From an archaeon MnTg01 (GTDB lineage: Archaea; Thermoproteota; Nitrososphaeria; Nitrososphaerales; Nitrosopumilaceae): a stretch of DNA of 9,576 bases. The position numbers and the translations under genes are program-made. The DNA lies in the NCBI GenBank assembly GCA_008974855.1, contig BFAR01000133.1:1-9576 (forward strand), written 5' to 3'. The notes beneath the pieces are model-generated. The model did no database searches. It was not told the DNA's origin and worked only from the letters and a program-made list of their open reading frames with translations. This document shows, piece after piece, positions 1 to 5,602 of this stretch (positions within the stretch are counted from its first letter, which is position 1; each line of letters begins with the position of its first letter).

Positions 1-304
1 TTTTGTTAAGGCTAGCAATCCTTTCTTGATCCTTGGAGCGAAATGCAGCCATTCTTTCTTTTTGCCAAGCCTTTGTTTCTTTCATAATTCTTTTTAGCTT
101 GACTCGGTCGATGAGCTTTCTTCTAACTCCAGAATTAAATAAATTAAGCATAATTGAAATTCCTAAAATTCCAAAAGTAGAAGCCAGTACTCCTTTGACT
201 ATTGGATCTGCACTACCAAGAGGACCCTCCCTTATTCCAAAAAGGTCTCCTTGCAAAAATATAGAGTCTAAAAAGTGCAATACAAAAGCAAATTCGGGAA
301 TCAT
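1..304 (-). CDS. DUF106 / EMC3-TMCO1-like integral membrane protein, 3' end missing
   Basis: Only the first 101 codons are present; the gene runs off the left edge. The protein starts MIPEFAFVLHFLDSIF, has a hydrophobic segment at about residues 39-57 (VLASTFGILGISIMLNLF), then a basic amphipathic stretch with MKETKAWQKERMAAFRSKD at about 76-94. This membrane segment followed by a K/M/W-rich cytosolic coiled coil is typical of archaeal DUF106 proteins, members of the Oxa1 superfamily related to EMC3 and TMCO1 and proposed to help insert membrane proteins. The ATG overlaps the adk stop codon as ATGA, which suggests translational coupling. The order secY-adk-DUF106 is common in archaea and agrees with a role beside the Sec channel. 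The insertase role is inference from family; the identification rests on sequence pattern plus context. Confidence 0.85.
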   Translation of the reverse strand, partial: MIPEFAFVLHFLDSIFLQGDLFGIREGPLGSADPIVKGVLASTFGILGISIMLNLFNSGVRRKLIDRVKLKRIMKETKAWQKERMAAFRSKDQERIASLNK

Positions 305-882
305 ATCTCTATTGCAGATATTACCGTGTTAGCTGCTTCTTCAACCTTTCCTTCTGTGTTAAAAACTGGTTTCATTGGAGAACCTGAGAAAACCGCACAG
401 CTTGAAAGCATTGCGTCGCTTATTGCCATCTCTTTTTTAATATTGTCAATTGAGACGACATCACGTTGCCTACTAGTGTCCTTCATTCTTCTATTGTAGA
501 TTTCTTCAGGTCGTGCGTAAACTGAGATAAAATTAGATGGTTTGATGATTTCTAAAACATTGTGAGGAAGTCCAGGATAAAATCCTGCATTAGTAATAAT
601 GAATGTGTGAGTGTCGATGATCACTAGATCGTCTTCAAGTTTTGCAATTTTTTCAGCTGCCTTTTTTTGAAGAATATGTTGCTCCTCCATTGAAAGTTTT
701 CTGAGATCATCCCTATTTTTTATTCCATTTTTTTGAGCCTCTTCAAACATTATTGACCCAAAACTATTCACACTAACACTTTTTTGTCTAGAATTTAGGA
801 TTTCAACAATTTTAGTAACTAAAGTAGATTTCCCTACTCCTGGAATTCCTACAATAATTACTTTTTTGCTAACCCCTTCCAA
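301..882 (-). CDS. adkA: adenylate kinase, archaeal AdkA type
   Basis: Cytosolic enzyme interconverting ATP + AMP and 2 ADP. Numbered from the chosen start (193 aa, normal for archaeal AdkA), the P-loop GIPGVGKST is at residues 12-20, the archaeal signature IDTHTFIITNAGFYPGLP at about 89-106, and an Arg-rich lid segment DTSRQRDVVS at about 135-144. The reading frame stays open to 909, but there is no ATG before the P-loop. I chose TTG at 882 because GGTG lies 6 nt upstream (892-889) and the resulting length fits; GTG at 891 and TTG at 909 are alternatives. With this start the gene overlaps secY by 14 bp, so it is probably translated by coupling to secY. The next gene overlaps its stop by ATGA. 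Confidence 0.93.
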   Translation of the reverse strand: MEGVSKKVIIVGIPGVGKSTLVTKIVEILNSRQKSVSVNSFGSIMFEEAQKNGIKNRDDLRKLSMEEQHILQKKAAEKIAKLEDDLVIIDTHTFIITNAGFYPGLPHNVLEIIKPSNFISVYARPEEIYNRRMKDTSRQRDVVSIDNIKKEMAISDAMLSSCAVFSGSPMKPVFNTEGKVEEAANTVISAIEI

Positions 883-2299
883 GCAATGCACCAAGCCGCG
901 GCATAACAATTTCTACCTGTTCTTTGACTAGTTGGTTGTAATAATTAATCAAAATATCAACCATCAACAACATTCCAATTCCAGAACCAAACACACCTAA
1001 AACATCCGACACACCAGCTAACAGCCCCAGTATTCCCGAACCAATCAGCGTGACAGATGGAATGTATCTATTTAGCAATGCCTCAATAGGTTGGTTTGAC
1101 CGCCTAAAGCCAGGCACCTGTACATCTGCGTCAAGCAAATTCTTTGCAGCACTTTTTGGAGAAAGACCTCCTAGCTCCACCCAAAGTTTACCAAATACAA
1201 TTACAATTGCAATCATAAATATCACATAACCAACTGCACGCATCGGATCTAATGCAACAATATCCAGGCCTCTTGGAGGCGTGATGTAGTAGACAAGTCC
1301 TCCAATCGGCGTTGAGGGACTCGTCGGATCAAACTGCACTAGAAAATTCATGATCGCACTATTATTTGCAGGATTAAGATTTGCCCACAGCATCTGCCCT
1401 ATAAACACCGCATTTGCTGTAAGTGCTGATGCTAAGATAACTGGAATATTTGAAACGTACATTAGTTTGATTGGATATACTGCCGAAAATCCTCTGTATT
1501 TTGTCGACACAATTGGAATCTCAATCTTAATTCCTTGAGTATATACCAAGATGAGCAAAATTCCCGCCGTAAGAAACAGCCCGAATATACTTGGCAGTTG
1601 GTTATATCTAAAGAACACATCAGCCAAGTCTCCTGCCATTGCTGATTGTCCAATAAATGGGAAAATTCCTATTGAGAATCCGTCACCTGCCGCTAGTGGA
1701 CTGAACAAGCTCCAAAGAATTTGTTGAGTAACTCCTGCCATAATGAAAAGACTGATTCCACTCCCGAGTCCCCATCCTTTTTGAATGGTCTCATCTAAAA
1801 ACATGATAATTATAGATGCGCCCATCAGCTGCCCTATCAGAATATACAGTATAGTAGGGTCTGTGACTCCAGGACCATACACTGCAATTCCATAAACGGC
1901 AGACTCTGCAATAATTACAATGTATGTTACCATCTTGGTGGCTGTTTGGAATATTCCTCTCTCCTCTGGTTTTTTAAAATCAAATTTTAAAATGTCAGAT
2001 CCTCGCAACAACTGCATTAAGAGTCCTGCTGTAACTATTGGTCCAATACCTAGCTCAACTAGAGTTCCTTGTTGGGATGCAAAAATTACTCTTGCAAAAG
2101 CAAGAAAGTCAAACTCTGGAACAGATGCACCAAACAGTGGAGTCTGTCCCATTACCATGTAAATGAGGAGAATTCCTCCACACCACAAAAGTCGTTTTTG
2201 CAGGGTTAGTTTCTTTTTGGGTTTAGGAACCTGTGGAAGATATGGTTCAGCTTTTGCAACTACCTTTCTAAGAAGAGTGGTAAGGGTGCCTTCAGCCAT
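869..2299 (-). CDS. secY: preprotein translocase subunit SecY
   Basis: Channel-forming subunit of the SecYEG/Sec61 translocon in the cytoplasmic membrane. The 476-aa length and about ten hydrophobic segments fit archaeal SecY. Landmarks: a basic N-terminus (24-36), TM1 ending in the plug region MGQTPLFGA (50-58), the TM2b motif GIGPIVTAGLLMQLL (84-98), GLGSGISLFIMAGV (177-190), the cytosolic loop IPIVSTKYRGFSAVYPIKL (261-279) that contacts the ribosome and SRP receptor in this family, a second cytosolic loop GFRRSNQPIEALLNRYIP (397-414), and the last TM with GSGIGMLLMVDILINYYNQ (438-456). The ATG start is backed by GAGGTG 10 nt upstream (2315-2310), inside the end of rpl15, which it overlaps by 8 bp. 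It sits in the usual archaeal position between uL15 and adk. Confidence 0.98.
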   Translation of the reverse strand: MAEGTLTTLLRKVVAKAEPYLPQVPKPKKKLTLQKRLLWCGGILLIYMVMGQTPLFGASVPEFDFLAFARVIFASQQGTLVELGIGPIVTAGLLMQLLRGSDILKFDFKKPEERGIFQTATKMVTYIVIIAESAVYGIAVYGPGVTDPTILYILIGQLMGASIIIMFLDETIQKGWGLGSGISLFIMAGVTQQILWSLFSPLAAGDGFSIGIFPFIGQSAMAGDLADVFFRYNQLPSIFGLFLTAGILLILVYTQGIKIEIPIVSTKYRGFSAVYPIKLMYVSNIPVILASALTANAVFIGQMLWANLNPANNSAIMNFLVQFDPTSPSTPIGGLVYYITPPRGLDIVALDPMRAVGYVIFMIAIVIVFGKLWVELGGLSPKSAAKNLLDADVQVPGFRRSNQPIEALLNRYIPSVTLIGSGILGLLAGVSDVLGVFGSGIGMLLMVDILINYYNQLVKEQVEIVMPRLGALLGRG

Positions 2300-2717
2300 G
2301 ATTTACTAACACCTCGCCCCCAGCTTGCTTTACTTTTTCTTGTGCTGATTTAGTTGATTGTTTGATATTAACGGTGTATGCATTTTTTACTTGACCGCCG
2401 CCTAGAAGTTTAGAATATCCTAGTTTGTCAAGATCAAGAACTTTTTTTTCTCCTTCCTTTAGTCCAGATTTTGCAAACAGATCATCTAGGTCTCTAACAC
2501 TAGTCCATTTTTTTATAATATTTGGGTGAGGTGGGTGAGTAGAATCATGACCGAAATGATCTGGAAAATCCTTTAACATTGTGCTAAAATGATGCTTCAA
2601 CATTCCTGCTTTACCTAGTCCTCCTTTGTGACCGCTAGCTCTGTGTCCTGCAACTTGGCCCCAACCAACAGTTCTTGAACCTCGATACTTTCGTATTTTT
2701 CGCAGTCTAGTTGGCAA
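2292..2717 (-). CDS. rpl15: 50S ribosomal protein L15 (uL15)
   Basis: Large-subunit ribosomal protein that binds 23S rRNA late in assembly. The N-terminus MPTRLRKIRKYRGSRTVGWG and the Gly/His-rich tail through residue 45 (GHKGGLGKAGMLKHH at 29-43) are the extended rRNA-binding arm of archaeal L15. The globular C-terminal half contains LDLDKLGYSKLLGGGQV (94-110) and ends in a GGEVLVNHG strand. At 141 aa it is near the family's lower length range. The start codon is TTG: only 1 nt separates it from the uL30 stop, and AGGAGA (2733-2728) lies 10 nt upstream, so this non-ATG start is well supported. The 3' end overlaps secY by 8 bp. Confidence 0.97.
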   Translation of the reverse strand: MPTRLRKIRKYRGSRTVGWGQVAGHRASGHKGGLGKAGMLKHHFSTMLKDFPDHFGHDSTHPPHPNIIKKWTSVRDLDDLFAKSGLKEGEKKVLDLDKLGYSKLLGGGQVKNAYTVNIKQSTKSAQEKVKQAGGEVLVNHG

Positions 2718-2718
2718 T

Positions 2719-3186
2719 TTACATCATTCTCCTAACTATGGTGATAAGTTCTTTGTTGTGTCCTAAAACGCCTTTTTGACCATACAATTTTTTGGTACTT
2801 CGCTTGAATCCCTGTTTTGGAGGAGCCATGGCAAACCAAGGTTTTAATGGTTTTAGTTTTGATAGTGTGGACTTGCTTTCAGCAAGTGAAGATGCAAGTT
2901 CATCCATAGTCTTAAAACCAATCTCAGAAAGGTCTTCAGAAGTAATTTTTTTGTAACCGGCTTTTCTACCTTTTTTGTCTAGCAATTCCTTCGTAATCGA
3001 AATATCAATTTCTTGCCAAGAAACATAATGCTGAATTTTTTTTAACATCCCCAACGTATTTTCTTTAGCTGGAAGAATTGTGGCGCGGAATTTCTTTTCT
3101 AAATTTAGAAGCTTCATAGTGGTTGTTGCCCAGTAAGGAACATCCGCTTGTCCCTTAATTCTTAGAACCAAAAAAGCTTGTGCCAT
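2719..3186 (-). CDS. rpl30: 50S ribosomal protein L30 (uL30), archaeal type
   Basis: Large-subunit protein of the archaeal/eukaryotic L7/L30 type, longer than the roughly 60-aa bacterial L30. The core L30 fold is at the N-terminus (MAQAFLVLRIKGQADVP, then ATTTMKLLNLEKKFRATILP and NTLGMLKKIQHYVSW). The archaeal extension ends in PPKQGFKRSTKKLYGQKGVL, a basic motif normal for the family. Two in-frame ATGs compete: 3195, which overlaps the uS5 stop as ATGA, and 3186, which has GGATGA (3197-3192) 5 nt upstream and gives the usual MAQA-type N-terminus at 155 aa. I prefer 3186; starting at 3195 adds only three residues (M-K-K). Confidence 0.95.
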   Translation of the reverse strand: MAQAFLVLRIKGQADVPYWATTTMKLLNLEKKFRATILPAKENTLGMLKKIQHYVSWQEIDISITKELLDKKGRKAGYKKITSEDLSEIGFKTMDELASSLAESKSTLSKLKPLKPWFAMAPPKQGFKRSTKKLYGQKGVLGHNKELITIVRRMM

Positions 3187-3191
3187 TTTTT

Positions 3192-3911
3192 TCATCCGTG
3201 ACTAAATGTTTGACTAAGACAGTTTAACAGAGCCTTTGAAGTTGAATTCATTGTTGAAGTAGAACCCTTTGCTGTAGTCCATGCGTCTTTGAGTCCAGCA
3301 AGTCTCAATAGATTTCTGATTTTTCCACCAGCAACTAATCCAAGTCCTCTTGGTGCAGGCAAGATTTCAATTGTAACACTTCCACCTCTTCCCCTAACCT
3401 TAAATGGAACAGAATGTTTTTGATCACATCTACACTCCCAGCTACCACATCCTAGTTTTACAGGACTTACGTTAAGATACGCTGCGGTAGTAGCTTTTTC
3501 AATTGCAACTCTCATTTGTTTTGATTTTCCCCTACCAATACCTAGCCAACCGTTTTCATTTCCAGCTGCAACTAGGGCCTTGAATCGAGTTGACTGACCA
3601 TTTGGAGTCATCTTTTGTACAATACCAGCATCGATGACTTCGGTTTTCAAATCTGGTAAGAGTTTTTTAATAATTCCAGCTTCCTGAATTCTTAATCCAT
3701 TTTCTAAAATTTCTTCCATTGAAGTTATTTCAGCGGCTGCAACTCTTTTTCCTAGGTTTGTTAATGGGATCCATACTGGTTCTTCTCTTGGTTTTCTCTC
3801 TCGTCTTGGACGTTGTGGTCGTCCTCCACGTCCTGGTGGACCTCCACGTCCTGGTGGACCTCCACGTCCTGGTGGACCGCCTGGACGCTGTTGTTGTGAA
3901 CCTTGACTCAT
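3192..3911 (-). CDS. rps5: 30S ribosomal protein S5 (uS5) with Gly/Pro/Arg-rich N-terminal tail
   Basis: Small-subunit protein needed for decoding accuracy and placed near the mRNA entry site. The family body starts around residue 45 (PVWIPLTNLGKRV); the double-stranded-RNA-binding-like domain spans about 86-150 (GWLGIGRGKSKQMRVAIEKA at 121-140). It is followed by the archaeal CGSWECRCDQKHSVPF stretch (155-170) and GRGGSVTIEILPAPRGLGLV at 174-193. Three Cys in that stretch (155, 160, 162) could bind metal, which I infer only. Residues 1-44 are extra, low in complexity and highly basic, with three GPPGRG repeats. The ATG overlaps the uL18 stop as ATGA and has GAGGT (3925-3921) 9 nt upstream. 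At 239 aa it is longer than usual because of this tail. Confidence 0.97.
   Translation of the reverse strand: MSQGSQQQRPGGPPGRGGPPGRGGPPGRGGRPQRPRRERKPREEPVWIPLTNLGKRVAAAEITSMEEILENGLRIQEAGIIKKLLPDLKTEVIDAGIVQKMTPNGQSTRFKALVAAGNENGWLGIGRGKSKQMRVAIEKATTAAYLNVSPVKLGCGSWECRCDQKHSVPFKVRGRGGSVTIEILPAPRGLGLVAGGKIRNLLRLAGLKDAWTTAKGSTSTMNSTSKALLNCLSQTFSHG
3823..3876 (-). repeat. three perfect 18-bp tandem repeats inside rps5
   Basis: The unit cctccacgtcctggtgga (plus strand) occurs three times in a row at 3823-3840, 3841-3858 and 3859-3876 with no mismatch, and a partial copy continues into 3877-3884. The length is a multiple of three, so the frame is kept; on the coding strand each unit encodes GPPGRG. 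Identity at the nucleotide level, including third codon positions, points to recent expansion by slippage or unequal exchange. Confidence 0.95.
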
Positions 3912-4396
3912 GTAGATTTTACCTCACTGTCAATAGATGATTTAACTTTTTCAACATCATTTTTTACCTTCAGGTGTTCTCCTTTGATTCGGTCTTCTGC
4001 AGGAAGTGCTTTTGGATCTGCTGGAATTTGCATGCCTGCATCAAGTATTCCTTTTAGAGCAGCTGCCATTCTTTGATTGTACCTGTCAGTTCCACTGTAC
4101 AAGATAGCATCTTTGACTCCTTTGAGTTGTGCTTTTTTTCCTGCAAGATAACCTGTAAGATAAGCAGCTGGAATATTTTTTCTTGAACCATTCCAACCTT
4201 TTTTTAGTAAGAATCTAGAATGTGCAGACGCAATTACTTTATCGCCTGTAAGCTCTGGTTTATGAATTTGGACTAGACAATTTTCATTTGAGATTTTAAC
4301 TGTGATGAAATCTCTTCTGCCTCTAAGTAATGCAGACCTTCGTCTATAGTTTGTCTTCTCTTCCCTAAGTCTACGCAATATTTTCGAATATGCCAT
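3908..4396 (-). CDS. rpl18: 50S ribosomal protein L18 (uL18)
   Basis: Binds 5S rRNA and anchors it in the central protuberance of the large subunit. Typical archaeal L18 features are the basic N-terminus RRLREEKTNYRRRSALL (8-24), IASAHSRFLLKKGWNG (55-70), NIPAAYLTGYLAGKKA (74-89), AAALKGILDAGMQIP (111-125) and LPAEDRIKGEHLK (130-142). The last 20 residues (KNDVEKVKSSIDSEVKST) form a charged tail of the kind often seen in archaeal L18. It is the first gene of its transcription unit: a TATA box lies about 30 nt before the ATG and no ribosomal gene lies immediately upstream. In many archaea uL19e directly precedes it, so the cluster is split here. Its stop overlaps rps5 by ATGA. Confidence 0.97.
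   Translation of the reverse strand: MAYSKILRRLREEKTNYRRRSALLRGRRDFITVKISNENCLVQIHKPELTGDKVIASAHSRFLLKKGWNGSRKNIPAAYLTGYLAGKKAQLKGVKDAILYSGTDRYNQRMAAALKGILDAGMQIPADPKALPAEDRIKGEHLKVKNDVEKVKSSIDSEVKST
3921..3925 (-). promoter_or_regulatory. ribosome binding site of rps5
   Basis: GAGGT on the minus strand, 9 nt before the rps5 ATG and inside the last codons of uL18. It fits the 3' end of archaeal 16S rRNA and fixes the rps5 start despite the gene overlap. Confidence 0.7.
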
Positions 4397-4422
4397 TCTA
4401 TACGCAGAAATTTGAAAGTGCT

Positions 4423-4430
4423 CTTATAAA
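4423..4430 (-). promoter_or_regulatory. TATA box (box A) for the uL18-secY-adk operon
   Basis: TTTATAAG on the minus strand. Its centre is about 30 nt before the rpl18 ATG, so transcription starting about 26 nt downstream would leave a leader of only a few bases. The match to archaeal box A and the lack of an upstream co-directional gene within 260 bp support it; the start site itself is inferred. Confidence 0.65.
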
Positions 4431-4442
4431 CGTAAGTTGGAA

Positions 4443-4473
4443 TTGAGTTTTTGGGGTTACTAGGAAATCTCAA
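4443..4473. repeat. inverted repeat upstream of the uL18 promoter
   Basis: TTGAGTTTT (4443-4451) and AAATCTCAA (4465-4473) pair over 8 of 9 positions around a 13-nt loop. The element ends about 13 bp upstream of the L18 TATA box. No T-tract follows on either strand, so it does not look like a terminator; a protein-binding site is possible but unproven. Confidence 0.4.
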
Positions 4474-4482
4474 AGTGATTAA

Positions 4483-4611
4483 TATGTTAAAAATTCTAGT
4501 ACTTGGGCTGATGATTATATCAACGGGTTCTATCTGATTTCCTCAAAACATGACGAATATTGCCTGCCGAAATATGAAGCAAAACAAAATCATATTTTTA
4601 TTGTAAAGTGA
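4483..4611 (+). pseudogene. possible relic of a secreted/surface protein gene in the 4397-4662 gap
   Basis: An open stretch of 42 codons follows an in-frame TAA (4480-4482) and ends at TGA (4609-4611). It has no usable start codon. Its translation begins Y then VKNSSTWADDYINGFYLIS, which recalls the IKN..WW-ADD-(F/I)(V/I)NGI-YLI segment found in many thaumarchaeal exported proteins, but shortened by several residues. In a second frame, ATG at 4484 encodes a 17-residue hydrophobic peptide MLKILVLGLMIISTGSI that looks like a signal peptide and then stops at 4537. Two protein-like fragments in different frames suggest a decayed gene. The resemblance is from memory of the motif and the fragment is short, so chance is possible. 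The rest of this 266-bp gap holds the L18 promoter, an inverted repeat and the argF terminator. Confidence 0.25.
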
Positions 4612-4618
4612 TTTAGCG

Positions 4619-4648
4619 AAAAAACCGATGTTTGAGAGTCAAAAACAT
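4619..4648 (-). terminator. hairpin plus T-tract terminator of the pfdA-ftsY-argF unit
   Basis: Reading the minus strand after the argF TAA (4665-4663), an imperfect hairpin (ATGTTT 4648-4643 with AAACAT 4633-4628) is followed after CGG by six T (4624-4619). The stem is short and AT-rich, so the T-tract is probably the working part, as in archaeal termination. Confidence 0.5.
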
Positions 4649-4662
4649 TTGCTTTCTTAACG

Positions 4663-5577
4663 TTAGATGTCTATTAGTGATATAAGCAGAGCTTTTTGAG
4701 AATGTAATCTGTTTTCAGCTTGGTCCCACACTACAGATTGTGAACCATCAATTACAGAGCTTGTAACTTCTTTACCCCGCTTTGCAGGAAGACAATGAAG
4801 AAAAATTGCATTCTTTTTAGCTTTTTTCATTAAAGATGGATTTACCTGAAATTTTGGCAAGAATTTTTTTTCACGTTTTTTATCAAGGTTATGAATTGAT
4901 GTAAAGGTATCTGTAACTACTACATCTGCATTTTTGACTGCAACTTGTGGATCAGTTGTCAAAACAATTGTAATTTTCTTTTTTGATTTTTTGATTACTG
5001 TTTTATCTGGTTCAAATCCTTTTGGAGTTGCAATAGAAATGCTTATTCCAGTTTTTGCGCAACCATAAATTAAAGAGTTACAGACGTTGTTCCCATCTCC
5101 AATCCAGGCAATCTTTAGCCCTTTGAGTTTTTTCTTTTTTTCTTTTATTGTCATCAAGTCTGCCAAAGTTTGACATGGATGAAATGAGTTAGAGAGTCCA
5201 TTAATTACTGGTACATCAGAGTTTTTAGCAAGTATTTCGAGTGTTTTCTGGTCATAAACTCGTGCCATAATTGCATCAACATATCGTGAGAGAGTTTTTG
5301 CAGTATCTTCAACTGATTCACCTCGAGATAACTGAAGCAGGTTAGATGACAAGTTCAAGGCATGTCCTCCTAGCTGAAACATGCCAGTCTCAAAACTGAC
5401 TCGTGTTCTAGTAGATGGCTTTTCAAATATCATTCCCAAGGTTTTATTTTTTAAAATAGGTTTATGACAGCCTTTTTTGAGTTGCTTTTTTAGTTTGATC
5501 CCTTCATCGATAATTTTTGAAAGCTCATTGTCTGTTAGTTCATCTAAAGTAAGTAGGTCTTTTGTTTTTAATTTCAT
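4663..5577 (-). CDS. argF: ornithine carbamoyltransferase
   Basis: Joins carbamoyl phosphate and ornithine to make citrulline in arginine synthesis; cytosolic. The 304-aa length is normal. The carbamoyl-phosphate site has STRTR (55-59) and HPCQ (133-136); the second domain has DGNN (161-164) and the catalytic HCLP (261-264), followed by KRGKEV and the late motif AENRLHSQKALL (287-298). These separate it from aspartate carbamoyltransferase. The ornithine-binding loop, usually D-x-x-x-S-M-G, reads DTFTSIH (223-229): Asp and Ser are kept, Met-Gly are replaced by Ile-His. The gene lies 25 bp after ftsY on the same strand with no clear ribosome binding site or promoter in between, so it is probably read from the pfdA promoter. 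Argininosuccinate genes are not in view, so a catabolic or modified-substrate role cannot be excluded. Confidence 0.92.
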   Translation of the reverse strand: MKLKTKDLLTLDELTDNELSKIIDEGIKLKKQLKKGCHKPILKNKTLGMIFEKPSTRTRVSFETGMFQLGGHALNLSSNLLQLSRGESVEDTAKTLSRYVDAIMARVYDQKTLEILAKNSDVPVINGLSNSFHPCQTLADLMTIKEKKKKLKGLKIAWIGDGNNVCNSLIYGCAKTGISISIATPKGFEPDKTVIKKSKKKITIVLTTDPQVAVKNADVVVTDTFTSIHNLDKKREKKFLPKFQVNPSLMKKAKKNAIFLHCLPAKRGKEVTSSVIDGSQSVVWDQAENRLHSQKALLISLIDI

Positions 5578-5602
5578 TTTATCATCTTATCTCTTTTAGT
5601 TG

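Noticed and set aside
33..332. 99-codon plus-strand frame at the left edge
   Set aside because: It lies opposite the DUF106 gene, whose translation fits a known family from its start to the window edge; the plus frame shows no family features.
3719..3940. 73-codon open frame on the plus strand opposite rps5
   Set aside because: It is antisense to a certain ribosomal gene and its Val-Asp-Leu-His repeats are just the complement of the GPPGRG-coding repeat.
4273..4473. 66-codon minus-strand frame overlapping the start of rpl18
   Set aside because: It crosses the L18 promoter and is out of frame with the conserved L18 sequence; no separate domain is visible.
4508..4567. Possible C/D box sRNA: CTGATGA (4508-4514), CTGA (4534-4537), ATGACGA (4550-4556), CTGC (4564-4567)
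   Set aside because: The first box has C where a purine is expected, the last box D is CTGC, the spacers (19 and 7 nt) do not fit the usual 12 nt, and there is no closing terminal stem.
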